From Streptomyces sp. 1222.5 (GTDB taxonomy: Bacteria > Actinomycetota > Actinomycetes > Streptomycetales > Streptomycetaceae), in contig NZ_FNSZ01000001.1 in assembly GCF_900105245.1 (NCBI RefSeq), forward strand, positions 7,500,001 to 7,564,000: DNA of 64,000 nt. Direction: 5' to 3'. Made by a program: the position numbers and the translations under genes. Positions 6,562-15,053 of this stretch are shown one piece after another. The notes under the pieces were generated by a model that was given only the letters and a program-made list of their open reading frames with translations, did not search any database and had not been told where the DNA came from. Every line of letters begins with the position of its first letter. The first letter of the stretch is position 1.

Positions 6562-8966
6562 AGCAGGGTCAGGTCGTCGGTGGTGGGGTCGGAGACCTGC
6601 GCGACACGGCTCGCGTGCCGTTCCACCATCGCCTCGAACGTCTGCCGGGCGGTACGGCCGTTGCCGAACGCCGGGCCCTTGGGAATCGCCGTGAAGTACT
6701 TCAGCAACGCCTCGGACGCGGCCGGCGTCAGCCGGTACTCGTGCTCGTCCGCCTGCTGGCCGACGATGCGCAGCAGCTCGTCCGGGCCGTAGTCGCCGAA
6801 GGTGATGGTGCGCGAGAAACGGGAGGCCACGCCCGGGTTGACGGACAGGAAACGGTCCATCTCCGCGGTGTAGCCGGCGACGATCACCACCACGGCGTCC
6901 CGGTGGTCCTCCATCAGCTTCACCAGCGTGTCGATGGCCTCCTTGCCGAAGTCCCGGCCGGCGTCCTCCGGCGAGAGCGCGTACGCCTCGTCGATGAACA
7001 GCACACCGCCGCGTGCCCGTTCGAACGCCTCCTGCGTGCGGATCGCCGTGGAACCGATGTGCTCGCCGACCAGGTCCACCCGGGAGACCTCGACCAGGTG
7101 TCCCTTCTCCAGCACCCCGAGCGAGGCGAGGATCTCGCCGTAGAGCCGGGCGACCGTCGTCTTGCCGGTGCCGGGGGAGCCGGTGAAGACCAGGTGCCGT
7201 TTGACCGAGGCCGCCTTCAGCCCGGCCTGCCGGCGGCGCCGGCCCACCTCGATCATGTCGGTCAGCGCCCGCACCTCGCGCTTGACGCTCTCCAGGCCCA
7301 CCAGCGCGTCGAGTTCCCCGAGCACGTCCGTGGAGGTCCGGACCGGCTGCGCCGGCTCGGCGGTGGCCGCCGGCTCCTGTTCGGTGCTGCGCTGTCCCGG
7401 GATCGAGCCGAGCAGGCCGGGGGACTCCGTCACCGTCTGCACGGCCGTCTCGCGGGCCGCCGACGGCCGCAGGCTGCCGCTCTCGTCGCTGGTGCAGTCC
7501 TCCACGACCGGACCCGTACCGCTCCCGCCGCCGGAGCCTCCGTCGGCGAACTCGTAGCCACCGCGCGCACACCGCTCCGTACGGCACTTGCGCAGCGTCG
7601 TACGGCAACCGTCGATCACATGGAAGCCGTAGCCCCCGCTGCCGCTGACCCGGCAGTTCAGGAAACTGCCACGGCCGCCCGCCGACACGTAGAAGCCCGC
7701 CTCGGAGGGCGAGTCGACCGTGCAGCGCTCGATGGTCGGGTCGGCGCCCTTGGTCACGATCACACCGGTCTGCGTGCCGTCCACGGTGCAGTTGTTGAGC
7801 GTGCCGCCGCTGCCGTGGTCGCGGAACCACGCGCCGGTGGCGGCCTCCCTGATCCGGCAGTCGTCGAGCTGCGCGGTCGCTCCGTCACTGACCGACACCG
7901 CCGTGTTGCGCACCTGGGACAGATCGCTGTCCACGACGTCCGCGCGGGACCCCCGGTCCAGCACGAACAGCGCGTCGGGGACGTCGTGGACCCGGCAGGA
8001 GTCGAGCACGACCGTGGCGCCGTCGCTCACCCACACCGCCGGGTAGTCGCCGGTGCTGTCGAAGATCTCGCACTGGTTGGCGTCCACGCGGGTCCCCGGG
8101 TCCCACACCGAGAGGCCGTTGCGCCCGAACTGACGGACCGTCGTCCGCGTCAGGGTGAGCACCGACCGGGAACGCAGGTCGACCGCGTTCTCCGGGATGT
8201 CGTGGATGCGGCAGTCCGCGAGCGTGAGCACCGCGTCCGTGTCCAGCGTGACACCGTCGGCGGTGGTGCGGTGCACATCGCAGTCCGTCAGATGCGCGGT
8301 GGCCCGCTGGGTGACCTGCACCCCCGAGCCGCGGACCTCGTAGATCTCGCAGCCGACGGCCTCCAGGGCGGAGTTCTCGCCGGTCGCGGTCAGCCCGGTG
8401 CCCGAGGCGTGGTGCACCCGGCAGCGCTCCAGGCGCGGGTGGGCGCCGCCGCGGACCGCCACGCCCGCCTGGCCGGCGGCGACGACCTCGCACTCCTCGA
8501 ACACCCCGCCACCGCCGTCGAGCACGGCGATGCCGATGCCGGCCGGGTTGTCGACGGTGCAGCGCCGCACGGTCGGACGGGCGCCGCCGCGCACCTCGAT
8601 GCCCGCGGCGGAACGCGTGACGATCCGCACGTCCATCAGCTCGGGCGTGCCCTCCTCGACCAGCAGCGCGGGCGCGGCCGAGTCCTGGCCCTCCACGTGC
8701 AGGTCCTGCACCACCGCGGAAGCCCGCACGGTCAGCGGCACCCCGTCGGCGGGCGCGATCCGCACGGAGCCCGGGGACCCCTCGGGGCCACGGAGCGTCA
8801 CCGCCCGCTGGACGACGAGGTTCTCCCGGTAGGTGCCGGGGGCGATGGTGAGGACGTCACCGTCGGCGGCGGCCTCCAGGGCGGCGGCGAGCGATGCGTA
8901 CTCACCCGTGCGGCGCCGCCACCGCGAAGTACCGGTGTGCGTCACCTGGACCGTGCCCTGTGCCAT
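6531..8966 (-). CDS. Right-handed beta-helix protein fused to a CbxX/CfqX-type AAA+ ATPase
   Basis: An 811-residue protein in two parts. Residues about 20-480 are a long series of short beta-helix rungs of the pectate-lyase type, with recurring patterns such as LxDCxIH and VxxGAxPTxxRC. The last 270 residues are one AAA+ module. It has Walker A GSPGTGKTTVARLYG, Walker B GVLFIDEAYAL, and a sensor region with SRFSRTITFGDYGPDELLRI typical of the CbxX/CfqX group that includes Rubisco activase CbbX and EccA of type VII secretion. No signal peptide is seen, so the helix is probably cytosolic. The start is uncertain: ATG 8966 begins where homology-like sequence starts but has a weak ribosome site, whereas GTG 9110 has GGCGAGGA and would add 48 residues. 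Confidence 0.8.
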   Translation of the reverse strand: MAQGTVQVTHTGTSRWRRRTGEYASLAAALEAAADGDVLTIAPGTYRENLVVQRAVTLRGPEGSPGSVRIAPADGVPLTVRASAVVQDLHVEGQDSAAPALLVEEGTPELMDVRIVTRSAAGIEVRGGARPTVRRCTVDNPAGIGIAVLDGGGGVFEECEVVAAGQAGVAVRGGAHPRLERCRVHHASGTGLTATGENSALEAVGCEIYEVRGSGVQVTQRATAHLTDCDVHRTTADGVTLDTDAVLTLADCRIHDIPENAVDLRSRSVLTLTRTTVRQFGRNGLSVWDPGTRVDANQCEIFDSTGDYPAVWVSDGATVVLDSCRVHDVPDALFVLDRGSRADVVDSDLSQVRNTAVSVSDGATAQLDDCRIREAATGAWFRDHGSGGTLNNCTVDGTQTGVIVTKGADPTIERCTVDSPSEAGFYVSAGGRGSFLNCRVSGSGGYGFHVIDGCRTTLRKCRTERCARGGYEFADGGSGGGSGTGPVVEDCTSDESGSLRPSAARETAVQTVTESPGLLGSIPGQRSTEQEPAATAEPAQPVRTSTDVLGELDALVGLESVKREVRALTDMIEVGRRRRQAGLKAASVKRHLVFTGSPGTGKTTVARLYGEILASLGVLEKGHLVEVSRVDLVGEHIGSTAIRTQEAFERARGGVLFIDEAYALSPEDAGRDFGKEAIDTLVKLMEDHRDAVVVIVAGYTAEMDRFLSVNPGVASRFSRTITFGDYGPDELLRIVGQQADEHEYRLTPAASEALLKYFTAIPKGPAFGNGRTARQTFEAMVERHASRVAQVSDPTTDDLTLLYAEDLPELS

Positions 8967-9192
8967 GGCGTTGCCGTGCCCCCACTTGTCGTACTGATGG
9001 CTCGCTCCCGGCGGGGCGTCGCCGCCGGTGCCGGGACCGCGGGCGTGCCCGGCCCTCGGCCCGAACGCGTCCGTGCTCCCGCATACCTGCACGCCCCTGG
9101 GTTCGCTCACCCGCGGGTCCTCGCCGAAAGCGCTTCGGCCGGTCCACCGTAGCGTGTGCGTGCACGGTGGGTTGACCAGAGCCGGAAGGCCG

Positions 9193-9798
9193 TCAACTGC
9201 CGGTGCCCGCCTTGCCCCAGTCCGGACCCGCGCGGTCCCAGGCCTGGTCCCAGCGTGTGTACCGGCGGCGGACCATGCGCCAGACGGCCATGCGCCGACC
9301 GCATTCGACCAGGGCCGCGGTCACCAGGGCGGCGCCGATTCCGGCGAGCACCGCATGCGTCGTCGCCGTCGGGGAGTCCATCGGGCGGGTCGTCATCCGG
9401 CCGTGCCGGTCCGTCCAGAGCCGGAAGTGCTCCCCGGCGTGCGGGGACTTGAGGTCCACCAGGACCGGGCCGTGTCTGCGGGTGCCGTCCGGTGCGGTCC
9501 AGCCGGCGACGACGCGGCTGCGCGCCTCGTGGGCCGGTGTGGTGTCGGGGTCGGTGTCCAGCGGGGCCTCGCCCAGGTCCCGTATGACGGTGGCCGTGAC
9601 GAGATGGCGGTCGTGCCGCTGCTCGCGCACGGACCGCTGCAAGGAGTCCTGGGCGGCGACGCCGACCAGACAGCCGAGCACGGGCGCGGCCACGGCGATC
9701 AGCACCAGTGCCACGAGGGCCACCCATGACTCGGCCAGATCGGTCGCACGGCGCAGCGGATTGTGCCGCCAGCGCCACAGCCCCCTCAGTGCACGCAT
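9193..9798 (-). CDS. Rv1733c-like membrane protein
   Basis: A 201-residue protein with a hydrophobic helix at residues about 24-47 (SWVALVALVLIAVAAPVLGCLVG) and a second near 145-165. About 100 residues lie between them and probably face outside. That loop carries the ARSRVVAGWTAPDGTRRHGPV and GEHFRLWTDRHG motifs typical of the actinobacterial Rv1733c family. The C-terminus is basic and cytoplasmic. The function of the family is not established. The ATG at 9798 follows AAAGGGGG and GGGGAG. It is upstream of, and on the same strand as, the beta-helix/AAA+ gene, with about 226 bp between them if that gene starts at 8966. Confidence 0.75.
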   Translation of the reverse strand: MRALRGLWRWRHNPLRRATDLAESWVALVALVLIAVAAPVLGCLVGVAAQDSLQRSVREQRHDRHLVTATVIRDLGEAPLDTDPDTTPAHEARSRVVAGWTAPDGTRRHGPVLVDLKSPHAGEHFRLWTDRHGRMTTRPMDSPTATTHAVLAGIGAALVTAALVECGRRMAVWRMVRRRYTRWDQAWDRAGPDWGKAGTGS

Positions 9799-10008
9799 CT
9801 CCCCAACCCCCTTTTCACGCCGTCAGGACACCCGGCGCAGGCGGTCGTCCCCGGTCCGGGCCGGGGGGTGAGCGGTCGATCCCGGCCGGGACCCGCGACG
9901 AACGCGGTCTCTCAAGAATCTCTCATGCCCTCCCAACGACCGGGGGCCGTTCCCGGGTTCCCGGTCGCGGGACCGACCGGCGGGCGGCCGGGGAGGCGCG
10001 GCCGTCCG

Positions 10009-10833
10009 TCACCCCAGGACCCTGACGGGGTCCCCGATCCTGATCGTGCCGGTGGAGAGGGGAACGAGGTTCTGGCCGAAGACCAGCCTGCCGTCGACCC
10101 TGCGGTGACGTGCCAGGGTGCGCAGCGGTTCCCGGCCGCGGACGCCGGTGTCCTGGTCGGTGGTGGTCACCACGCAGCGCGCGCTGGTCTTGGCGGCCCG
10201 CAGGACCACCTCGCCGATGGAGATCCGCGACCAGTGGTCCTCGGCCCAGGGCTCGGTGCCGGCCACGACGACGTTGGGCCGGAAACGGTTCATGGGCAGG
10301 GGCCCCTCGTGGGCGTGGTCGCCCTCGGCCACCAGAGAGTTCAGGGCGTCGAGGGAGGCCGTCGTGGTGACCAGCAGGGGGTAGCCGTCGGCGAAGCTCA
10401 CCGTCTCGCCGGGCAGCGCGAACCCGGGGTCGACCGGGCGGCGGGTGGCCGGATCGTCCAGGTGGACGAGGCGGACCTCCGCCTCCAGATAGGCGCTGCA
10501 CCAGGCGTGCGCGGCCGCCGCCGCGGGGACCGCCTCGACCTTCGTGCCGAAGATGTTCACCGGCACGGTCGCTACCGGTTCCGGGACCATGACGGTCAGC
10601 GGGGCGCGGCCGGGCGCGGACAGACGAACGCCGCCGCCGGCCAGAGGCTCGGCGGCGGCAAGCGCCAGGCGCGGCTGCTCGCGCTGCGTGACGACCTTTC
10701 CCCCGTCGTCGATCAGTGTCCAGCGCCGGTCGCCGGCCAACCCCCAGGGCTCCACCACGGCCTCGCGGGGCGACAGGCCCCGGAACGCTTTGACCGGATG
10801 GACGTGGATCGACTGCACTTCGGCGTTTCCCAT
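10009..10833 (-). CDS. MOSC domain protein (molybdenum-cofactor-binding type)
   Basis: A 274-residue protein with an N-terminal MOSC beta-barrel (residues about 5-110; IHVHPVKAFRGLS, GLAGDRRWTLID) followed by the MOSC domain. The conserved cysteine in KTSARCVVTTTDQDTG (about residue 220) corresponds to the Mo-coordinating cysteine of mARC and YcbX enzymes. NRFRPNVVV is another family signature. By analogy it would reduce N-hydroxylated compounds or transfer cofactor sulfur; the substrate is unknown. The ATG at 10833 has no clear ribosome site but has CACGAT six bases upstream, so transcription may be leaderless. It follows the small Gln/Pro-rich gene by 42 bp. Confidence 0.85.
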   Translation of the reverse strand: MGNAEVQSIHVHPVKAFRGLSPREAVVEPWGLAGDRRWTLIDDGGKVVTQREQPRLALAAAEPLAGGGVRLSAPGRAPLTVMVPEPVATVPVNIFGTKVEAVPAAAAAHAWCSAYLEAEVRLVHLDDPATRRPVDPGFALPGETVSFADGYPLLVTTTASLDALNSLVAEGDHAHEGPLPMNRFRPNVVVAGTEPWAEDHWSRISIGEVVLRAAKTSARCVVTTTDQDTGVRGREPLRTLARHRRVDGRLVFGQNLVPLSTGTIRIGDPVRVLG

Positions 10834-10875
10834 GCCGTCATCGTGCCAGGCGGCACCGACGGCACGGGGCGCCGG

Positions 10876-11313
10876 TCAGTAGCCGCGGTACTGCTGGTTG
10901 TTGTACGGGTCCTGGTAGGGAGCCGGCGCGGGCCGCGGCGCTGCCGGGCGCATCGCCTCGTACCCCGTGCCCGCCGCCATCGGGCGCTGCTGCTGCGGGG
11001 CCTGCGGACCGGGGTAGCCCCGCGGCGCGCTCGCCTGCTGCGGGATGTACGCCGTGGGCGCCTGCTGGAAGGGAGCGGGCTGCTGCATGTGCGGGTAGCC
11101 GTAGCCCTGGGGCTGCGGGGAGGGGGCAGCCGGCAGGGCGGGCAGGGCCGACGGCAGGGCCGGAAGGTTATTGCCCGTGTCGTAGGCGGCGGGGACCCGG
11201 ATCGGGGCGATCTGCGGGGTGCCCCGCTCGGCCACGAGGGAGTCGTAGATCGGGGTGTCCGGGAAGGAGGCGGAGTAGTAGCCGCCACCATAAGTGGAGC
11301 GGGGGGAGGTCAT
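10876..11313 (-). CDS. Small Gln/Pro/Ala-rich protein (resembles DUF6643)
   Basis: A 145-residue protein with a distinctive N-terminus (residues 1-45: MTSPRSTYGGGYYSAS, then PDTPIYDSLVAERGTPQIAPIRVP). A long disordered tail of Pro, Gln, Ala, Gly and Tyr follows and ends NNQQYRGY. There are no membrane segments. I recall this N-terminus as a Streptomyces family named DUF6643, but I cannot verify that here. No function is known to me. The start is the ATG at 11313, which has TAACTT seven bases upstream and no ribosome site, fitting a leaderless mRNA. Confidence 0.75.
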   Translation of the reverse strand: MTSPRSTYGGGYYSASFPDTPIYDSLVAERGTPQIAPIRVPAAYDTGNNLPALPSALPALPAAPSPQPQGYGYPHMQQPAPFQQAPTAYIPQQASAPRGYPGPQAPQQQRPMAAGTGYEAMRPAAPRPAPAPYQDPYNNQQYRGY

Positions 11314-11320
11314 GGCACAT

Positions 11321-11326
11321 AAGTTA
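11321..11326 (-). promoter_or_regulatory. -10 box for the small Gln/Pro-rich gene (leaderless)
   Basis: On the minus strand this reads TAACTT, seven bases before the ATG at 11313. With no ribosome site present, the start codon would be the 5' end of the transcript. Confidence 0.4.
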
Positions 11327-11409
11327 AGCCCACGATGTGCTGGTTGGGGAGACCGATAAGAGGGTTGTTTTCCGTGTCGGCAGTGACCCGGGATCCCCAA
11401 TCCGAGCGA

Positions 11410-11461
11410 ACTTGGCAAAAAGGGACGGCGACCGGCCTTCAGATCGTATAAAAGGCCAAGT
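11410..11461 (+). promoter_or_regulatory. Mutually exclusive inverted repeats in the terD upstream region
   Basis: GGCCTT (11434-11439) pairs with AAGGCC (11452-11457). ACTTGGC (11410-11416) pairs with GCCAAGT (11455-11461). The two right arms share three bases, so only one hairpin can form at a time. TATAAA (11447-11452) sits inside. It may be a promoter/operator or an RNA switch; the transcription start is not known. Confidence 0.35.
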
Positions 11462-11603
11462 CTCAGCCGGGTTACCGGCGGTTGACCGGCGATCTTTCCT
11501 GTGCGGGCCGTGGGAGTTCCGGGTGCCGAGGAATACGTTGTGCGGGTAGGGATGCCCCGGACCGCCGGGGTGGCCCGGAAGCCGATCTGTGATGGGGGCG
11601 GAC

Positions 11604-12890
11604 ATGACCATGTCGAAGGGATCGAACGTGCCGGTGCCGACCACGGCCCTGCGCGTGGAACTGGGCTGGCGCCCCGGACCCGGCGTGCCCGACGCCGACG
11701 CGTCGGCGCTCCTGCTCGCCGGGGGAAAGGTCCGCTCCGACGGAGACTTCGTCTTCTACAACCAGCCCGCCCACTCCTCCGGCGCGGTCCGCCACGAGGG
11801 CAAGCGCACGGCCGGGGGGAAGGTCACCGACACGCTCACGGCCGACCTCGCGCGCGTGGAGGGCACCGTCGAGCGGATCGTCCTCGCCGCCTCCGCGGAC
11901 GGCGGCTCGTTCGGGCAGGTGCCGGGCCTCTACATCGAGGTGGCCGAGGCCGCGACCGGCCAGGTGGTCGCCCGCTTCGACAACCCCGGCGCGACCGTGG
12001 AGACGGCCTTCGTGCTCGGCGAGTTCTACCGCCGCCAGGGCAGCTGGAAGTTCCGCGCCGTCGGACAGGGCTACAGCAGCGGACTCGAAGGCCTCGCAAC
12101 GGACTTCGGTATCACCGTGGACGAACCGCAGCACACCGCGCCGCCCACGGCGACCGCCCCGCGGACCGCCCCGCCGGTCTCGCCGCCCCCGCCGGTCGCG
12201 CTCCCCAGGACCGTCCCGCCACCGCCCGCCGCCCCGCCGGCCGCTCCACCGTCGCCGCCGGTCCGCCTCTCGAAGGTCACCCTCACCAAGGCGGCCCCCT
12301 CCGTCTCGCTGGCCAAGCAGGGCGGCACGTCCGGAAACATGCGGGTGAACCTCAACTGGCAGACGCGCAAACAGACTCAGAGCCGGGGCGGCCGATGGGG
12401 CGCCCGGCAGAGCGACATCGACCTCGACCTGTGCGCCCTCTACGAACTCACCGACGGCCGCAAGGGGGTCGTACAGGCCCTCGGCAACGCCTTCGGCTCG
12501 CTGCACCGGCCGCCGTACATCCACCTCGACGGCGACGACCGCACCGGCGCCGTGACGAGCGGCGAGAACCTCACCGTCAACCTCGACCGCACCGGGGACT
12601 TCCGGCGCATCCTCGTCTTCGTCACCATCTACGAGGGCGCCAGCTCCTTCGCCGACCTGCACGCCACCGTCACCCTCCAGCCGCAGCACGGCGCGCCCAT
12701 CGACTTCTCGCTCGACGAGTGCACCGTCCCCTCCACGGTGTGCGCGCTCGCCCTGATCACGAACACCGGCGGCGATCTCGTCGTCCAGCGCGAGGCGCGG
12801 TACCTGGTGCCGGACCGCGGCGTGAGCCCGCAGCGGACCGTGGACCGCGCCTACGGCTGGGGCATGAACTGGACGCCCGGCCGCAAGTAG
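11604..12890 (+). CDS. Double TerD-domain tellurium resistance/stress protein
   Basis: A 428-residue protein with two TerD-type domains. The first (about residues 3-165) begins [20 protein letters not shown] and contains DFVFYNQP. The second (about 225-425) begins [14 protein letters not shown] and contains [13 protein letters not shown] and VHLDGDD-like calcium-binding segments ([10 protein letters not shown]). A Pro/Ala linker of about 50 residues (170-220) separates them. TerD proteins bind Ca2+ and associate with membrane stress complexes and differentiation in Streptomyces. In the first domain some acidic Ca2+ ligands look reduced (DASALLL), so only the second may bind metal well. The start may be ATG 11604 or 11610; GGGGGCGG is two or eight bases upstream respectively. 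It converges on the glycosyltransferase gene with only six bases between stops. Confidence 0.85.
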   Translation: MTMSKGSNVPVPTTALRVELGWRPGPGVPDADASALLLAGGKVRSDGDFVFYNQPAHSSGAVRHEGKRTAGGKVTDTLTADLARVEGTVERIVLAASADGGSFGQVPGLYIEVAEAATGQVVARFDNPGATVETAFVLGEFYRRQGSWKFRAVGQGYSSGLEGLATDFGITVDEPQHTAPPTATAPRTAPPVSPPPPVALPRTVPPPPAAPPAAPPSPPVRLSKVTLTKAAPSVSLAKQGGTSGNMRVNLNWQTRKQTQSRGGRWGARQSDIDLDLCALYELTDGRKGVVQALGNAFGSLHRPPYIHLDGDDRTGAVTSGENLTVNLDRTGDFRRILVFVTIYEGASSFADLHATVTLQPQHGAPIDFSLDECTVPSTVCALALITNTGGDLVVQREARYLVPDRGVSPQRTVDRAYGWGMNWTPGRK

Positions 12891-12896
12891 CCGGGC

Positions 12897-14072
12897 TCAG
12901 CCCTCGTCGGGCACGGCGCCCGGGCGGGCGTAGGTGCGGCCCTTCCAGGCGGCGCCACGCCCGCGGTAGTGCTGCACGGCGGAGTCGACCGTCATCAGCA
13001 GATACAAGAGCGCGGTGAACGGCAGCAGCGGGGCGAGCCACGGCGGCTGCCGGTAGTAACGCAGCATCGGCAGGTAGGTGCCCGCCATCACCGCCCATGC
13101 CGACGCACCCAGCACCGCCGTCGCCGTGTCCCCGCCGGCCGCGCCCACGACCGCCGCGGCCGGCGGCACCAGGTACACCAGCGCCAGTCCGGCCACCGTG
13201 CCGAGGAGCAGCAGCGGGTGGTGCCGCAGCTGCGCGTAGGCGCTGCGCGAGACCATCCGCCACAGGTCGCCCAGCCGCGGGTACGGCCGCACGCTGTCCA
13301 CCCCTTCGGCGAGGCCCAGCCACACGCGGCCGCCGGCGCCCTTGACCGCGCGCGCGAGCGCCACGTCGTCGATGACGGCGTGCCGGATCGAGTCGGGGAT
13401 GCGCGCCGCCTCCGCCATTCCGGCGCGCAGCAGGACGCAGCCGCCCGCCGCCGCGGCCGTACGCGACCCCTTCCGGCCGATCCGGCGGAAGGGGTAGAGC
13501 TGCGCGAAGAAGTAGACGAACGCGGGGACCACGAGCCGTTCCCACGGACTCTCCACCCGCAGCCGCGCCATCTGGGACACCACGTCGTAGTCCCCGGTCC
13601 CGGCCGCCGCGACCAGGGCGCGCAGACTGTCCGGCGCGTGCGCGATGTCGGCGTCCGTCAGCAGCAGGAACTCGGGATCACGCGCGCGTGCCAGTCCGAT
13701 GCCGTACCGCACCGCCCACAGCTTGCCCGTCCAGCCCGCCGGCGGCTCACCGGGCGTGCCCACCGTCAGCGGCAGTCCGCCGGACCGCCGGGACAGTTCA
13801 CGGGCCAGCTCCCCGGTGCCGTCCGTGCTCCCGTCGTCCACCAGGAAGACCTCCGCCCGCCCCGGATAGTCCTGCGCCAGCAGCGACGGCAGGCTCGCGG
13901 GCAGCACGGCGGCCTCGTCCCGGGCCGGTACGACCACGCACACGGACGGCCACTCCCGTGGTTCCCGGCGCGGAGGCAGCCGGACGTCGGTGCGCCAGAA
14001 GAAGCCCTGGCACAGCAGCAGCCAGCACCAGGCGGCAAGCGAGACAGCGGTGATCCACATCAGGGCGCTCAC
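12897..14072 (-). CDS. HpnB-like family 2 glycosyltransferase (membrane)
   Basis: A 391-residue membrane glycosyltransferase. One helix (residues about 5-22) anchors the N-terminus. The GT-A domain follows, with VVVPARDEA, the nucleotide-binding VDDGSTDGT, and acidic DADIA and DDVALA that would bind the metal and the acceptor. Three or four C-terminal helices complete it. The segment PPAGWTGKLWAVRYG is typical of the hopene-associated HpnB group and related enzymes. Its product here is unknown; no hopanoid gene is adjacent. GTG 14072 has CAGACT six bases upstream and no ribosome site, so the message is probably leaderless. It is divergent from the racemase-like gene with 57 bp between starts. 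Confidence 0.85.
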   Translation of the reverse strand: MSALMWITAVSLAAWCWLLLCQGFFWRTDVRLPPRREPREWPSVCVVVPARDEAAVLPASLPSLLAQDYPGRAEVFLVDDGSTDGTGELARELSRRSGGLPLTVGTPGEPPAGWTGKLWAVRYGIGLARARDPEFLLLTDADIAHAPDSLRALVAAAGTGDYDVVSQMARLRVESPWERLVVPAFVYFFAQLYPFRRIGRKGSRTAAAAGGCVLLRAGMAEAARIPDSIRHAVIDDVALARAVKGAGGRVWLGLAEGVDSVRPYPRLGDLWRMVSRSAYAQLRHHPLLLLGTVAGLALVYLVPPAAAVVGAAGGDTATAVLGASAWAVMAGTYLPMLRYYRQPPWLAPLLPFTALLYLLMTVDSAVQHYRGRGAAWKGRTYARPGAVPDEG

Positions 14073-14078
14073 GGCCGC

Positions 14079-14123
14079 AGTCTGCCCCACCGGACCGGCC
14101 CGCGGCGGCGCATCGTCTATCGT
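14079..14123. promoter_or_regulatory. Face-to-face leaderless promoters
   Basis: The minus strand has CAGACT at 14079-14084, six bases before the glycosyltransferase GTG. The plus strand has TATCGT at 14118-14123, six bases before the racemase GTG at 14130. Their -35 regions must overlap. Confidence 0.45.
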
Positions 14124-14129
14124 GACCGG

Positions 14130-14924
14130 GTGAAGATCGCGCTCATGGACTCCGGAATCGGCCTGCTGGCGGCCACCGCCGCGGTACGGCGACTGCGGCC
14201 CGACGCCGATCTCGTGCTCTCCCTCGACCCCGAGGGCATGCCCTGGGGGCCGCGTAGCCCGGAGGACCTCACCCGGCGCGCCCTGGCCGTCGCCGAGGCC
14301 GCCGCGGCCCGCCGGCCGGAGGCCCTGATCGTCGGCTGCAACACGGCCACCGTGCACGCCCTGCCCGCGCTGCGCGCCCGGTTGGAGCCCGGTATCCCGG
14401 TCATCGGCACCGTCCCCGCGATCAAGCCGGCCGCGGCCGGCGGCGGCCCCTTCGCCATCTGGGCGACCCCGGCCACCACCGGCAGCGCCTACCAGCGCAA
14501 TCTCATCGAGAACTTCGCCGACGGGGTGCGGGTGACCGAGGTGCCCTGCTGGGGGCTCGCCGAGGCCGTCGAGCACGCGGACGAGGCGGCGATCGACGCG
14601 GCCGTCGCCGCGGCGGCGGAACTGACCCCGGACGACGTGACGACCGTCGTCCTCGGCTGCACCCACTACGAACTGGTGGCGGAACGTATCCGCACCGCCG
14701 TGCAGCGCCCCGGCGCCGCCCCGCTCGTCCTGCACGGCTCGGCGGGAGCGGTCGCCGCCCAGGCCCTGCGCCGCCTGGGTGAGCAGCCGGCCCCGGACGC
14801 CTCCGCGGACGGCACGCTGACCGTGCTGCTGAGCGGCCGCGAGGGCGTGCTCCCCGAGCCCGCGCTGCACTACGCCGAGGGCCGGCTGCTGCCCTCCGCG
14901 GTCCGGGTCGCCGACCGCGGCTGA
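14130..14924 (+). CDS. Glutamate racemase-like protein (MurI/Asp-Glu racemase family)
   Basis: A 264-residue protein of the aspartate/glutamate racemase fold. It keeps both catalytic cysteines, in GCNTAT (about residue 72) and GCTHYE (about residue 174). The N-terminal motif is DSGIGLLAA rather than the DSGVGG of true MurI, so substrate preference may differ. The family interconverts L- and D-glutamate for peptidoglycan. Streptomyces usually have a separate housekeeping murI, so this may be a paralogue with another role. The GTG at 14130 has no ribosome site but has TATCGT six bases upstream, which suggests a leaderless transcript. Confidence 0.8.
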   Translation: MKIALMDSGIGLLAATAAVRRLRPDADLVLSLDPEGMPWGPRSPEDLTRRALAVAEAAAARRPEALIVGCNTATVHALPALRARLEPGIPVIGTVPAIKPAAAGGGPFAIWATPATTGSAYQRNLIENFADGVRVTEVPCWGLAEAVEHADEAAIDAAVAAAAELTPDDVTTVVLGCTHYELVAERIRTAVQRPGAAPLVLHGSAGAVAAQALRRLGEQPAPDASADGTLTVLLSGREGVLPEPALHYAEGRLLPSAVRVADRG

Positions 14925-15040
14925 CAGCTCCGCCGTCCTTGTCCACCGGCCCGCCCCGGGTGGCCCGGCGGAGCGCTTCCGGCTGGGCCGCATGGAGCAG
15001 TCACCCTCCGCGAGCGGCTACCGGCGCAGCGAAACCTGAG

Positions 15041-15046
15041 TAACCT
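15041..15046 (+). promoter_or_regulatory. -10 box of a probable leaderless transcript
   Basis: TAACCT lies seven bases before the ATG at 15054 and no ribosome site intervenes. Confidence 0.4.
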
Positions 15047-15053
15047 CATAGAC

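Noticed and set aside
3901-7830. Very long open frame (1309 codons) on the minus strand, antisense to the membrane hydrolase gene
   Set aside because: High-G+C DNA leaves long stop-free antisense frames. The product is Gly/Arg/Ala-rich with no domain, and its region is explained by recognisable genes on both strands.
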